A DNA stretch of 64,000 bases from Diphasiastrum complanatum. Its lineage: Eukaryota; Streptophyta; Lycopodiopsida; Lycopodiales; Lycopodiaceae. Each line of letters opens with the position of its first letter. Position 1 is the first letter of the stretch. Under the pieces are notes generated by a model, which had not been told where the DNA came from, did no database searches, and saw only the letters and a list, made by a program, of their open reading frames with translations. Location: the NCBI GenBank assembly GCA_029204225.1, contig CM055102.1:36946585-37010584 (forward strand). Direction: 5' to 3'. A program made the translations under genes and the position numbers. Positions 36,467-48,533 of this stretch are shown piece after piece.

Positions 36467-38537
36467 CTCCTCCTCACTTCTAACTTGGCAAGTCTAATGT
36501 ACATATATCTACAACTCCAAGAGCATCTCTTAGCTTGAAAAATGAATCTTTAGCCAAAGGTTTGGTTAAGATATCAGCTATGCACTCGGATGACGGCACA
36601 TGATGAAGTTGAACCTCCTTGGATTGCACCTTCTCCCTCACAAAGTGATGAGCTATCTCAATATGCTTTGTTCCCACAAAGAAAAGTGACAAATGCACTT
36701 ATGGATCTTCTATCCATTTTATCTCCTGCAAAATCTAAATCCAAAAATTCTCTCAAGTACAAGTTAGATCCTTGATAGAGAATGCCAAAAAATCTAGTTG
36801 AAGAGACATATCTAAGCACTCTCTTGGTACTTTTCCAATGATGCATCAAGGGACCGTGCATATATTGACTTAACTTGCTTACACTATAACTCAAATATGG
36901 TCCAGTGATTGTCAAATAGATTAAGGAGCCTATTGGCTTCCTAAAGAGTGTGATGTCCTCAAAGGATGCTTCATCACAATCATTAGTAACTATACAAGCT
37001 TGCTCCATAGGGGTGTCAATCCCTTTACAATCTTTCATGCCAAACCTCTCAATAATGGAAGTAGCATACTTTGATTAACTTATAAAAGTAAAAATCACTA
37101 CCTCTAGTAGCTTCTATTCCAAGTATGAACTTTAGAAGTCCTAGATCTACCATCTTGAATTCACTAGACAAGGAAACTTTAACATTTCTTATGCCTTCAA
37201 CATCACTTTCTATCAACATAAAGTACTAAAATGATGATCTTTCCATCATTACATTTGATGTACAAAGAATGCTCATGAGAGCTAATCACAAAGCCAAGAG
37301 AGTAGAGAAAATCATGCAACCTAGAGTACCAAGCTCTAGGTGCTTGCTTCAAGCCATATAGGCTCTTCCTTAATTGGAAAACATTGTCCTCCTCACCATC
37401 CTTGATGAAGCCCTTGGATTGCAGCATGTATATTTCCTCCTCCAAGTAGCCATTCAAAAAGGCATTTGTCACATCCATTTGATAGAGATTCCACTTGAAT
37501 AAAGTACCAATACAAATAATCAATCTAATGGGTACAAGTTTTGCTACAGGAGCAAATGTTTCTTCATAATCTATGCATTTAGTTTGAAGAAACTCCTTAG
37601 CAATCAATCTAGCTTTGTACTTACTTATAGATCCATCTTAATTGTACTTTAATCTATAGATCCACTTACATGCAAGTGGCTTCTTCCCATTTGGAAGGTG
37701 TACAAGATTCCAAGTTTGATTATCTATCAAAGCATCAAACTCTACTTGCATTGCATCTCTCCAAACTTGTGATCTACTTGCATCTTCATAACATGATGGC
37801 TCTTCAAGCATTGTGGTAAGAAAAGAGTAAGAGGTAGAAGGAGACGTGTTTTCCCTTTGCTTCCATTTCTCAAAGTATGTGAGCCTTGAAGGCTTGGCCT
37901 TGCTCCTTGTGGATCTTCTCGGCTTCTTTGGCACTTGATTTTGATCTTCCAAAAGATCATTTTCAAGAGGCTCCTCCTCAGGTGTTGCAAGATCTTAATA
38001 ACCTAAGAGATTAGATGAATTTGGAGACAACTTGTAACTTTGAGATTCATCAAACAGGACATCCTTGCTGACTTTTACTTTCTTTGAAATAGGATCAAAT
38101 ATCCTATGTCCTTTGCTATTTTCACTATAGCCTACAAATATTCCTTTGAAGGAAGCTACATCTTCTTTCCTTCTTGTTTCCAAAGGAATGTGGATGTAAC
38201 ATATACATCCAAACACTTTAAAATCTTTTACATTGGGCTTATTGCCAAACAAAGCTTGAAATGGTGAGATCCCACCAATAGCACTACTAGGAATCCTATT
38301 ACATAAGTAATTAGCACAAGTGATGGCATCCCCCCAAAAAGTGATGGGTAAAGATGCATCAAGTCTTAAAGACTTTGCACATTCACAAAGACTCCTATTT
38401 TTCCTCTCGGCCACCCCATTTTGTTGGGGGGTGTAAGGACAAGTGAGTTCTCTCTTAATGCCATTGATCTCACGAAAGTCTCTCATCTTGTTGGAGATGT
38501 ACTTTCCTCCATTATCACATCCTAGAACTTTAATCAT
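36467..38537 (-). pseudogene. Ty1/copia integrase-RT-RNase H remnant
   Basis: On the minus strand from 38537: the second integrase catalytic Asp region (VLGCDNGGKYISNKM), then PYTPQQNGVAERKNRSLCE and FKVFGCICYIHIP. A linker with RLTYFEKWKQRE follows, then NQTWNLVHLPNGKKPLACKW. Reverse transcriptase parts are [50 protein letters not shown] and VLYVDRK (catalytic YVDD damaged). The connection domain and part of RNase H are present (DLDFAGDKMDRRS), then after a deletion the tail (KHIEIAHHFVREKVQSKEVQ, ADILTKPLAKDSF). Frames are split by stops and shifts. Gag, protease and the first integrase Asp are missing beyond 38537. Confidence 0.9.
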
Positions 38538-38828
38538 TATGTATGCACTTAATGGTTTAATTGATGTATCTTCGAGTGCACAAAATCTCTAGGAATCCAT
38601 GGCTTGGCATGATGTATAGTTTTTAAGTGTGCTACATGTATATAGACACATTTGTGGAACATTTTGTAAGGGATTCTTTAGAAGGTGGCGAAAGGTCCTT
38701 CATGGACATCATTCTCTATTGGACTCTCAAAATTTCCTTGTTTGTAGTTGGATTTTTAGACACTTCTAAAGCATTCATTCATCTAGCAAAGAGAGTTATA
38801 AATAGGTCAAGCTAAATTTGAGGAGGAG
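38538..38828 (+). other. Short 3' remnant ending in a polypurine tract
   Basis: A plus frame (62 codons from 38627) runs toward TTGAGGAGGAG at 38818-38828, which abuts an LTR. The coding content is not recognisable beyond a possible HFVRDSLEGGE scrap. Confidence 0.35.
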
Positions 38829-39504
38829 TGTGAGAAATTGGAAAATCTAGCTTGATCAAAATCATGTAAAATGTGTGTAAGTGGGTCCCACATGTGTGAG
38901 GCCATGGAGCCATGTGGAAAACCTACCCTAGTGTAGGCTAGATCAAGTCTAAAGAGTAGGTCAAGTCAATTGGGTAGTGATTTCTAATTTATGGGACCTA
39001 AATTCTAGATTTGTGGTGGAGATTGACCAATAGCCATCTACTTGGCATGATGAGTCTAGGAATGAGGCTAGGTTGGCAAATTAGGGCAAGAAACCCAAGT
39101 TAACTTCCTTATTACATATTGGAAATTCACCTAACTTTGCAAAGGAAGAGGCTTTTGGTATGTATTCCATCCGCCCATAGTGAGGACTTAGATTATTTTT
39201 GAGAGCTCATTGGCAAGACTCGAGTCCATGTACTTGTTATTTTTTGGATCCAAACAAGATCAAAATCATTTGTACCTTTTTTTCAGTATACATGCCATAC
39301 TATGTACTATTCCACATATGTGTGTGTTGTACTTTGTGTTTGATTAATGATTAAAGGTTGCTCAAGTTGATTGATAGATGCTAATTTGTTGATCTAGATC
39401 TGAAAATCTAGTCTCTGGTTTGAATTGTTTTTATGATTGATAAATCAATCACTCTTGTGAGGCATTAAATGCACTCATTCAAGGTCCAAAGTATTGTACT
39501 TGCA
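38829..39504 (+). mobile_element. LTR (3' LTR of a plus-strand element)
   Basis: It starts TGTGAGAAATTGG right after a polypurine tract and ends near GTACTTGCA. It aligns along most of its length with the reverse complement of the LTR at 30867-31567 (AATCTAGCTTGATCAAAA, AGTGGGTCCC, AGGCCATG, CTTCCTTATTACAT, GAGCTCATTGGCAA). It is more diverged at the 3' end. Confidence 0.7.
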
Positions 39505-39509
39505 TAAAA

Positions 39510-39970
39510 GCTTTGTTGTGTGCTGATTTTCTATGTAATAGATTGCCGAGCATGGTATTGGATTGAAAAACTCCTTTTGAAGTTTTGTTTGGTGGAAGGC
39601 CGAGTGTCAACTTTTTCAAACCTTTTGGATGCATTTTCAATATCAACACTCTTGATGATAGAGCCAAGGAGGATCCATCTTCAAAGAAATGTGTGTTTGT
39701 TGGCTATAGTGAGGTAAGCAAGGCTTACAAAGTTATATTCCTTCAACAAGGAAAGTGGTCATTGGAAGAGGTGTCATTTTTTATGAAGGAAACTTTCCAA
39801 CGTTTCTTCAAGTGGTGGTGTGAAAATTGGATCTAACATTCTTGATGTTGATGATGTGATTTATGATAATTTGGATGTTGATGTTGAAGGGCCTACTTCA
39901 AATCAAAAGCCAAGGAGGACATCAAGGAAAAGGCAACAACCTTTGAGGCTCACATATGATGAGAAGTGTT
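39510..39970 (+). pseudogene. Ty1/copia integrase C-terminal fragment
   Basis: Plus frames give KTPFEVLFGGRPSVNFFK and DDRAKEDPSSKKCVFVGYSE, then VSKAYKV and, after a shift, RRTSRKRQQPLRLTYDEK. This closely resembles the matching part of the complete element at 52309-56262 (RRPSVKHC, EDPSSKKGVFVGYSEVSKAY), so it is a truncated relative of that family. Confidence 0.85.
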
Positions 39971-40048
39971 ACATCCATGTCTAGTAGGTGGGATTCAGAA
40001 TTATTCTTGACATGGATAGCCGGTCACTCCAGTGTATGTGGTTATCAG

Positions 40049-42150
40049 TTATGCCTTGTCATTCCAGTCTTGGCCAGTAAAGTAATTAATAATCATATGA
40101 GGGACTAGACTAAATTGGACATAGGAGGACTCACATGGTGTTTGACTGCTATATTGCAAGAAAGTAGAAGAGCTTGGAACTTCAATGGGAATAGTCGCCT
40201 GCGGAACTGGAAAGTTCAAAGCGTCAGGAGAATCTGACAGGTCGGCTACATGGGAACTACCCTTTCCTTTGAGGTCTTGAAACTGATCTTCGATGAAGAT
40301 GACATCTCGACTAGTGAATATCTTTGACTCAATGGAATCGAACAAATTGTAGGCTTGATCTGAAGTAGTGCAATTGATGAAAACACACTTGATACTCTAG
40401 AAGTCGAGCTTCTTCCTGAGATCATGAGGAATTTGCACAAGCAATACATCCAAAAACTCATAAGTTTGATAAAGAAGGTTTGGTACCTATCAAAACTTCG
40501 AATAATGTTTTGTCTAAGAGGCCTTTAGTAGAGCATCTGTTTTGAATATAGGTTGCATTGAAATAGCTTTAGCCTAGAAGCACTTTGGAAGTGTCGCATG
40601 TGATAACATGCACTTGCCGATTCAACTAAGGTTCTATTCTTTCTCTCAGCAAGACCATTTGACTGAGGAGAATAGGAAGTGATGTATTGTTGCTTAATGT
40701 CGTTGTTAAGGTAGTAGTACTTGAATTCGTTGGAGATGTACTCTCCCCATTATCTCGTTTGATTCGTTTACCAGTTTGATTCTCAGCATGCTCTTTGAAT
40801 TTGATGAAAGCCTCTAATTTCTATTTAATAAAATAAACAACTGTTCTTATGGAGAATTCATCAATAAAGGTAATGAAATACTTTGCATCTAGTAATGAAG
40901 GAGTTTGCATAGGTCCACATATATCTGTATGAACAATATCTAACAGATCTTTTGCTGCATGCATTTGGTTTGATCTAAAAGGAATCCTAGCCTACTTTCT
41001 AGAGATGTAGCTATGACAGACATGGAGATCGACCTTACCAGAAGGATAGTCGAGATCAAGGACCACGGATTATCTGGACATGTTCATAACAGATGCATGA
41101 TTCAAGTGTCCAAAGCGATGATGCCATAGTAATGCTTTATTGACTAGAACATGGGTTTTCAAGGCTTGACTAGACTCAGAATAACAGTGTGCCAATCTAT
41201 ATAAGTAACTTTGCCTCTTGTTGAGTGCAAGGATCTTCCTATCAATGATTTTGCATTGATCAGATTCAAATCATTAGAGGAGTTTTGAGTTCCAAAAAGA
41301 CCCTTTAAGAATTCGTGCAAGATGCCTTTTTTATTATTAAAATATTATAGCACTAATACTTTTGACTTGCCATAACTTTTTAATTATAACACAAAAGTAT
41401 GTCATCTTACAAATCATTGAAAAGCCCTTGTCAAGCTCTTTCCAATGCACTAAACTCTGCTAAATTCGGACTTACCACTAAAAATTAATGCCATTTTTAG
41501 TATGGAATCAAAATGTGGACTCAAAAAGTTATGCTACGTAGATTTCAAATTTGAGTGTTTTGATTGGTCCATGTATAAGAAAAATTTGAGAAAAAATATA
41601 AAAAGAATCTTACAAAGGGTCTTTTTTGGATTTAGAACTCCTCTAATGTCTACCTTATGACCTAAATTTGTAATTCTACTCACTGATAACAAATTTGTAG
41701 AGAGTTTAGGAACATATAAGACCTTTGATAGTAATTTAAATTGATCATGCTAGAAACACAATGTTACAATACCTTCACCTTCAATAGTGTGAGTACTATT
41801 GTCACCAAGATGAACAAATTTCTTCGTGTTGTAAGGAGTGTCGGAGTTGAAGATCTCACGTTAATTGGTCATATGTTGAGTTGCTCCTTTTTTTGCTTCT
41901 GTCGTTTAGAGCCTTTGTTGACATATAGAGCCTAAGAAGAGGAAGTAGATGGAGTGTCTTGACTTCTTCGATTATCTTCTTGCAGCAACATATAATAGCT
42001 CTAGTAAGAGTTAAATCTGAGTGTGTTGATATGATCATCACCCAGTTCTCATATGTAGAGGGCAAGCTTGAAAGCAATGCCATAATTACGTCTTGCTTTG
42101 ACTGAATTGACAGCGGCCATCTGTTTCAAGAGATTCTTAAACTGGGCATA
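40049..42150 (-). pseudogene. Ty1/copia gag-protease-integrase remnant, interrupted by a MITE
   Basis: From high to low coordinates on the minus strand: gag (KNLLKQMAAV, then ALLSSLPSTYENWVMIISTH) at about 42150-41856 and a degraded protease region to about 41650. The MITE at 41273-41647 comes next, followed by pre-integrase sequence (ALLWHHRFGH) and integrase (DICGPMQTPSL, KYFITFIDEFS). The linker after integrase (SRDVIFIEDQFQDLKGK) runs to 40049. Many stops and shifts. Its gag is a close relative of the one at 17297-17914. Confidence 0.8.
41273..41647. mobile_element. MITE, copy 1 (ATTAGAGGAGTT inverted termini)
   Basis: The ends are inverted repeats: ATTAGAGGAGTT..AAAAAGACCCTTT on the left and AAAGGGTCTTTTTT..AACTCCTCTAAT on the right. 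It aligns end to end with 61819-62183 and is inserted in a copia relic. Both copies also have C before and G after, so the true terminus may be CATTAG. A TA target duplication is possible but the duplication is not settled. Confidence 0.85.
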
Positions 42151-42479
42151 TTGCAAGCGTAATAACCATGAGATCAAGGATTGCCGAATTCTCCAAGCGA
42201 AGAACGATATGTCTCTGAGATAGAATTTGTGGAGACTAAAACGGAATCGTGCACTGGAAAAAAGGGTCAAGCGAATTCTATCTGAGATGGTGTGAAACAA
42301 ATCTTTTGAAAGAATGACTATTGTGGTTTTCTCAGAAAAAGACTGATTGTATGCCTGATTTGATAGTATCTTGATGGTGTGAACAAGAAAACACATCAAA
42401 AAATTGCTGAAATGGCAGACAGACAGGAAAGTAAGATAAAGAAGAACAGTAGAGAAGAAAACATCTAATACATATCAAG

Positions 42480-44390
42480 ATAAAAACAGGGCTCATTGTA
42501 TTTTCTCAGTCTGCTCCCATTGACCAGTGTGTAGGATATTGCCTTGAAGGGTTTGGAGTTGTACATATCCAGAGGCAAATATTTTTTGAATGACATAAGG
42601 ACCTTGGCCGAAAATTTTTAGTTTTCTTTTAAAGGCTTTGGCTTGGTAGAGCAGGACCTTATCTCCAATCTGAAACTCTTTAAGTTTTAAGAATCGATCA
42701 TGTCATGCTTTTTGTCAACGTTTGTGGACTTGTTGAGCATGGATACTGATCCGTCGTATTTCACACAGTTGTTCTAGATGAAATAACCTATTTGCTAAGA
42801 TTTTTTGATTATCTAGCTCAAGATTATAGGCTACTTGAAGGGATGGAATATGGAATTCTACAGGCATCACGGCTTCTTGGCCATATGGGTTAAGCATGTA
42901 TCTCTCTTCGAGGTGGTGTGATAAGCCCATTAAGCAGCATGAAGTTTTGAGTTCCCAATCAAATCAGCTGGATTTGACGGTTTTGGTGAGAATTCCACAT
43001 ACGATCTTATTGGTGGATTCCACTTGGTCATTGCATCTTGGATAGTATGGGGAACTTTTTCGATGTACCACAAAAAATTTGGAAAGAAGATCTGCTATGA
43101 CAGAATTAAAAAAATGTGTACCTGTATCACTGATAAGTTCTAGAGGACATCCAAAATGAACGATAACCTGTTCATAGAGAAATTTTGTAGTAGAACGAGC
43201 GTCAACATTGCGAACAGCTCTTGCTTCAGCCCATTTGATACAATAGTCCGTAGCTACTATGATGTATAGTCACGAGATTGTGTCTGTCGAGCAGCGGGAC
43301 TAATGGGTTCGACATAATCAATCCTCCATTTCTGGAAAGCTTGATCAGTGGTTACAAGGTATAAAGGCATGTAGTTGGCCTTTCAAAGTGTTTTGTGCAT
43401 TGGCAGACATCACAGGCCTTAGTGTAATTGTGCGTATCCTTGAAGAGTGTTGGCCACCAAAAACCGGCCAAGAGAATTTTCTTAGTAGTCATTTCAGAAG
43501 AGAAATGGCCTACACCAATACCTTCATGAGGAAAATTACAGAGGGTATTTCACCTTCAGTAAAACATAGTCGGATGATCCAAGTAGACCTCTAGGGTGTC
43601 GGCCATCTGCTGAGAAAAGGCAACTTGCATAACACGTTGGAAGGTGCTAGGGGCATCGCAAAGACCGAAAGGCATGACTTTCCAGCAAAAGGTTCTCCAT
43701 TCTACGGCAAAAGTGGTTTTATGTTGATCTTCTTCAGCAACTTGGATCATATTTATCCGCTATAGCCATCTAAGAAGGAGTAAGCCTCATCTCCTACTAG
43801 CTTTTCTAAGATGGATTTTTCTGAAAGGTAATGGAAAATGATCATGTTCTGTGACAGCGTTAAGTTTCTTGAAGTCGACACAGATTCCAAATTTTCCATT
43901 TTTCTTGAGAACGATGACAATTGGGGAGACCCACTCAGTATGTTTGATTTCATAGATAAATCTCGCATCGTTGTAATTCTTCTTTGATCTTAGCCTTATA
44001 GATTGGATTGCATCTGTATGGACGACTAGCAGTTGGCTTCGCACCCGATTTAAGCAGAATATGATGCACAACTACCTAGGGTGAGACGTCTTTCATGTGT
44101 CTATATTTTTGCAAGAGCTTTTCAAGCCGCCTGCATTGTTCGCGATTGAGATGAGCCCTGATGTGGAATATATATTCGTTGGTTTCATTTGGCTCACTCA
44201 GAAAAAGGGTGATAGTTCGCGTAGGGCCTTCGTACGACAAATTACCATTTGGCTCACATTGAGCTTGGGGTAATTGGATTGTGACACCCTCAATCGTATA
44301 GTCCTTAAAGTATGCAGGGACATCATGGGCTAGAGATTTGAGGGGGCTGTTATGTGTTGGATTTACTCCTTCTACTCTCCTAAATCCCAT
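42480..44390 (-). pseudogene. Ty3/gypsy pol remnant with RNase H deleted
   Basis: From high coordinates on the minus strand: a pre-RT segment (44390-44076, with HIRAHLNREQCRRLEKLLQK) and reverse transcriptase (EWVSPIVIVLKKNGKFGICV, DFKKLNAVTEHDHFPLPF, FCWKVMPFGLCDAPSTFQRV). At VYLDHPTMFY, the damaged catalytic YxDD, the sequence passes within about 60 bp into the integrase zinc-finger region. RNase H and the connection domain are therefore missing. Integrase follows in damaged frames (KWAEARAVRNVDARSTTKFL, SDTGTHF, SPYYPRCNDQVESTNKI), then its C-terminal part (YGQEAVMPVEFHIPSLQVAY). RT before integrase is the gypsy order. No LTR was found. Confidence 0.85.
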
Positions 44391-44755
44391 TTTTTAATCT
44401 GCCTCCATTCTTGCTGCATATTTACTAACGTTGTCACGCAGCCTGCATAATTACACGCAAATTTGCACAGACGAATAAAAGGCGAAAGAATCACGAACAC
44501 TGTGTTTTTACACAGGTTATGGTGACAAGCGAAAAGGGGACACTATCCTACAGATGCCGAAGGTGCCCTAGAATCTAAGGCACCTTGTAAATCATTATCC
44601 TAAGGCCATTCATAAGAGTGACCCACTTTTCGCATCATCACCAACGTTCACTTCAGCACTGGTTGACGTCGCACCCTTTTTACGCTCACTCCATGCAGTT
44701 GTGCTAATCGATTGGACAACGATTGCAGCCACCCACAATCTCCTACAGACAGCAC
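44391..44755. repeat. Spacer related to the inverted arms near 16.2 and 19.1 kb
   Basis: Phrases such as CTGTGTTTTTACACAG, GCGAAAAGGGGACACT and GCCGAAGGTGCCCT echo the arms at 16131-16380 and 18870-19270. No termini were defined and no gene is present. Confidence 0.4.
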
Positions 44756-45006
44756 ATCCACTCTGTACTTTCACATCTGCAGAGCCCGAAGGAAGAAGAT
44801 GAAGTTGCTAGTCAACTTAAGGAGTTGTTACGTAAAGGCCATATTCGGCCTAGTAAATCCCGTTGGGGAGCTCCTATTTTGCTAACCAGCAAGAAAGACG
44901 ATGGTGTTCATCTTTGTGTTGATTATAAAAAGCTTAATAAAATGACAATTAAGAACCGCTATCCATTGCCTCGGATGGATGACTTAATGGACCTATTGAA
45001 TGGTCA
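44756..45006 (+). pseudogene. Ty3/gypsy reverse transcriptase fragment
   Basis: The plus frame reads [36 protein letters not shown] and [17 protein letters not shown], then ends abruptly at CATTAGAGGAGTT (45007-45019), the terminal sequence of the MITE at 41273 and 61819. The homologous fragment at 19377-19640 continues a little further (KYFTKLD), which shows where this copy was cut. Confidence 0.85.
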
Positions 45007-45324
45007 TTAGAGGAGTTACAAACATCAAAAGGGCCGTCTAAGAAATGCCACATAGGAAAAAAAAATGCCGGATTTTAAAACTCCGATGGACTTTCAGGTC
45101 CAGTTTAGCCTAACCTTACTAGTAATGTGTAGTTAGCATGACACGATTATGATGCATGCAACTGCGACTTCAAGAACCTATGACGCTCATTAACTAACTT
45201 TTTCAAATTTGAAAATGAGATTGTGTCAGCGAGAGAATAAACATAGAATCTCAAGTATGCCATGGATGAAGAATAGTGTCTATTTTCTTTTTGGTCTGTC
45301 CGTTGATGTTTGCGGAGATGTCTT
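45007..45324. other. Spacer beginning with a MITE-like terminus
   Basis: It begins CATTAGAGGAGTT and has AAAAGGGCCGTCTAAG nearby, resembling one end of the MITE family, but no opposite end was found. Nothing else was recognised. Confidence 0.4.
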
Positions 45325-47884
45325 AGTTTCATCTACACATTGTTCTCCCTGCCGAGAATGCTCCGATAGCTAAAAGATTATTGAAAGAATCCACAGTTTC
45401 TCCACTTGATATGATTGCTCACAGAATCAACCAAAGAAAGAATTACGATTTGTGGATTGACAGAAGTTTGTATCCATTGGATCAGAGCTCGATGCAAGCT
45501 CCACAATTCCAATCCATCACACAATTTATAAAGTTTTTGTGTGACAGAGAGAACGATTTACTGGGTTATTGTGAAAGATTGACGACTTATGGTGTTGCAA
45601 ACTCGGTTCAAAAAATATAGAGTTTAGAATGTATGTTAAATGGTTTGCTTGTTGATTATAGAGAAAAAGAGACCGTATTATTACAAACAAAAGAAAATAA
45701 TGCATGTTTACATAATATTATGTTAAATTTGAATGCAAGTAATGATCATTTCCGACAAGTTGTTCAGACATTACGTATATCAAATGACTAGTTAAAAGAA
45801 GAAACTCGCATACTAGATAAGAAATTAAAAAGAAACAAGCGAAAAAGAATTCTGAAGGACATTGATGAGTTTTTGCTAAATGGAGGCCAACGGAGAAAAA
45901 AGATTCAAGCATTCAAGGATTTGATTTGGATCAGTTTTACTTTAGCTTTGTGAAGTAGCATGACATTTATTATGTGTCCTATTTGGGTTCCCTAATTTTC
46001 ATAATCATTTGCAGATCAGCATTGGTTGCAAATGAGCATCTGAAGGACAATTACCTGATCGGAAAATCACTGAGTTCGGTATTGACAATCAAGTCCACAA
46101 AGTCTTTATTGGACAATGATCAATATTCTCGAATCAAGTCCAAGGTTACTGAGGCTTTGATGAATGAGGTCGGTAAGGTAATCGACAGAACGTTAATTCA
46201 GGGAGCATGTGATTTCTCAGGTATCAGCAGGGAGGCATATGCCAGTATATTTAAGATTATTAAAGAGGCTTTTGGACAATTGCATATAAGAAAAATTTCC
46301 CATTCCTCGCCCTTTTCAGATAAGGTTGGAGAGAGATGTATTGAATAAGGGTATGTAAAACGTCATTGGAATCCCTTTTCATATCAATAGATTTACAATT
46401 CAAAGTCTGGCAATTTGTCATATGACTCTACCAACAACTTATTTGTGGATTTGAATCATTTATTGAGATTTATAGTGAAATTCTATAATATTACAAGTGT
46501 TAGTATGAGCAAACTTATTCTGGTGGTCAAGCTAGATGAATCATAAGTTATAAAAGGACAAAAGTTTGAAAGAGTAAGTATTACTCTCATGAATGGAGCA
46601 TTGAGCAATGCAACAAACTCAAGGGATCTCAACTTCAGTGTGCAATCAGAAAACAAGATATGGTGGCTAGCATGTTTTCAGGTAAAAATGGCTATTATTC
46701 ATGTGCAATTTCTTTTGGTAATTGTTTTGAATATATAAAACCCTGTGATTCCATATGTTGAATAGGTTATCAAGGAGGATCACAATGTTCTTTCCTGGAT
46801 TTTTAGTAGAACAAGTTATCCAGATATCATAAAGGATCATATGAATGGCAAAGTACTTAGTGTTCCTGAAAGAGGTGAATTTTTTGTGGAATGGAATTTA
46901 GCTGGAGACTGGAAGTCATTGAAATGTATGTTCAATGTATCTCATTGAAGGAGAAAATTCAAAACATCCATGTCTATATTGTATGAAATCATCAAATGAC
47001 ATTTCAAGAAACACAAGAGTTTCAAGAGATATTGAAGATCCCAACTAGAAACCAATACTACCAATTCCTTTACAAAATGTGCATATTTGCACACTTCATG
47101 GAGAGGTGAGGATCATAGAAAAATCAATATATCCTCATATCTTGTTTGCATGGAATACTAAGCCAGAGTCAACATCAAAACAAGCAATCGTTCGATTAGA
47201 GGAAGTGTTGTCAAAAGCAGGCCTTCATAAAGGCCATGTTAAAATACAAAAAGATGAAAAGCTTTTGGGAAAAACAGGAAACGAACCCAGTAAACCTAGC
47301 ATAGGAGGAGTCAAAGCTCGTCAATTTTTATCAAATCATTCTAAAGAGTCGTCTAAGATACAATACTCAGTTTGGAAAGATGTTATTTTTGCAATAGAAG
47401 ACTTTGAAGATAAAGGAACAACAAGGGTAAAGAAGGTTGAAGTTTGGAAAAAGCTTGATAATATGGTTGAAGTGCTTAGAAAAGACACAATTTCATATGC
47501 AAATGCACTCCTCTTAATGAATACAGCAATAAAGTTTGTAGATGAAGTTTGGGTGGCTTGGGGCTCATATCACATCACCCACTACATGGTAAGATACATT
47601 TCAACAGTGTCTTACAATTTTATAATTTTAGTGTAACTTGCTTGATAGATTCTAACCAATGCATATTTTTCTAACCAATGCATAAATCTTTGATATTGCA
47701 GCACATACTAAGGCATCGTGCATCATTTTTTGCAAAAAATGGCAGTTTGAGTATATGGTCCTCACAAGGAATGGAGATATCACATTGGCAGGCAAGAGCA
47801 GCATTTCATCGAAATACACAACCTGGTGGAACATCCTCAAAAAATAGTTACATCATTCAACTATTCCAATGGTTTTATAGATGA
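45325..47884 (+). pseudogene. Unrecognised protein family 2, copy B: candidate transposase gene with introns
   Basis: I do not recognise a named family. Exon 1 (about 45325-45953) is one frame with two in-frame TAG codons and no shift; it begins near ENAPIAKRLLKESTVSPLDM and becomes Lys/Glu-rich and coiled-coil-like. Exon 2 starts at 46015 after GCAG and contains DRTLIQGACDFSGISREAY. The next block has STNNLFVDLN and FERVSITLMNGAL, ending WWLACFQ at 46681. Intron 46682-46765 joins it to VIKEDHNVLSWIF, then FVEWNLAGDWKSLKCMF, a shift, HPCLYCMKSS and LPIPLQNVHICTLHGEVRII. Intron 47589-47701 (GTAAG..GCAG, phase 0) joins HYM to HILRHRASF, then EISHWQARAAFHRNTQPGG and QLFQWFYR. The D-W-K, C-x-x-C and HxxxxxxFxRxTxxGG motifs suggest an RNase H-like transposase; this is inference only. 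Damage: two TAGs, further stops and at least one frameshift. Confidence 0.55.
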
Positions 47885-48533
47885 CGAGCTCAAGTTCGAT
47901 ACACAACAAGATCAATTGAATATAAAAGGTTCAAAAAAGCATGTAAATCTATAAGCCAAAATTAGATTGATGGCATTCAATAAAGATCAAACATGTGTGA
48001 TCAAAAATTCTCAAAGTTCACATACATTAAATGGAAAAGAGTACAATCATTTTTTTTCATTGTCTCTAAGGACAATTTTTGCTGTGTTGTCATGAAGGAA
48101 CTTTTTCCTATCATACGGATCCAAAAATCGAGTGGATCACTTTTTGCTCAGATCTATATATCCTGATAGAGTTGTCAGAGCAGATGATCTCATAGGAACA
48201 TTTTCTGACACGTAAATGAACACTTTAAGAGCAACATCTTTTTGACAAAAATGATTCTATATGTATTTTTTGGATATTTATGCCCTTGGGCAAAGTAAGA
48301 TAGGGCCTTGATGGACATGATTAAGGTTTCCGCATTCACAAAATACCTTTCATAAAGAATACAAATTTCGTTATTTTTACAAAATGTTTCAAATAATGAG
48401 CCAATGAGACATCCTTCTGTCTCCCGCCTTGTCTCTCTCTCAATCCTCCATGCCTGCTAGCAAAGGCATCAACTTCAACAATTTCCTACAACACATAATC
48501 AAGTGTTAGTCAAACTAGCAGATCAATCATCAG
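47885..48533. other. Region downstream of family 2, possible C-terminal coding scraps
   Basis: A plus-strand piece reading SYHTDPKIEWITFCSDLYIP and RADDLIGTFSDT (about 48100-48212) looks protein-like and may be the tail of the family 2 protein. No other feature was recognised. Confidence 0.3.
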
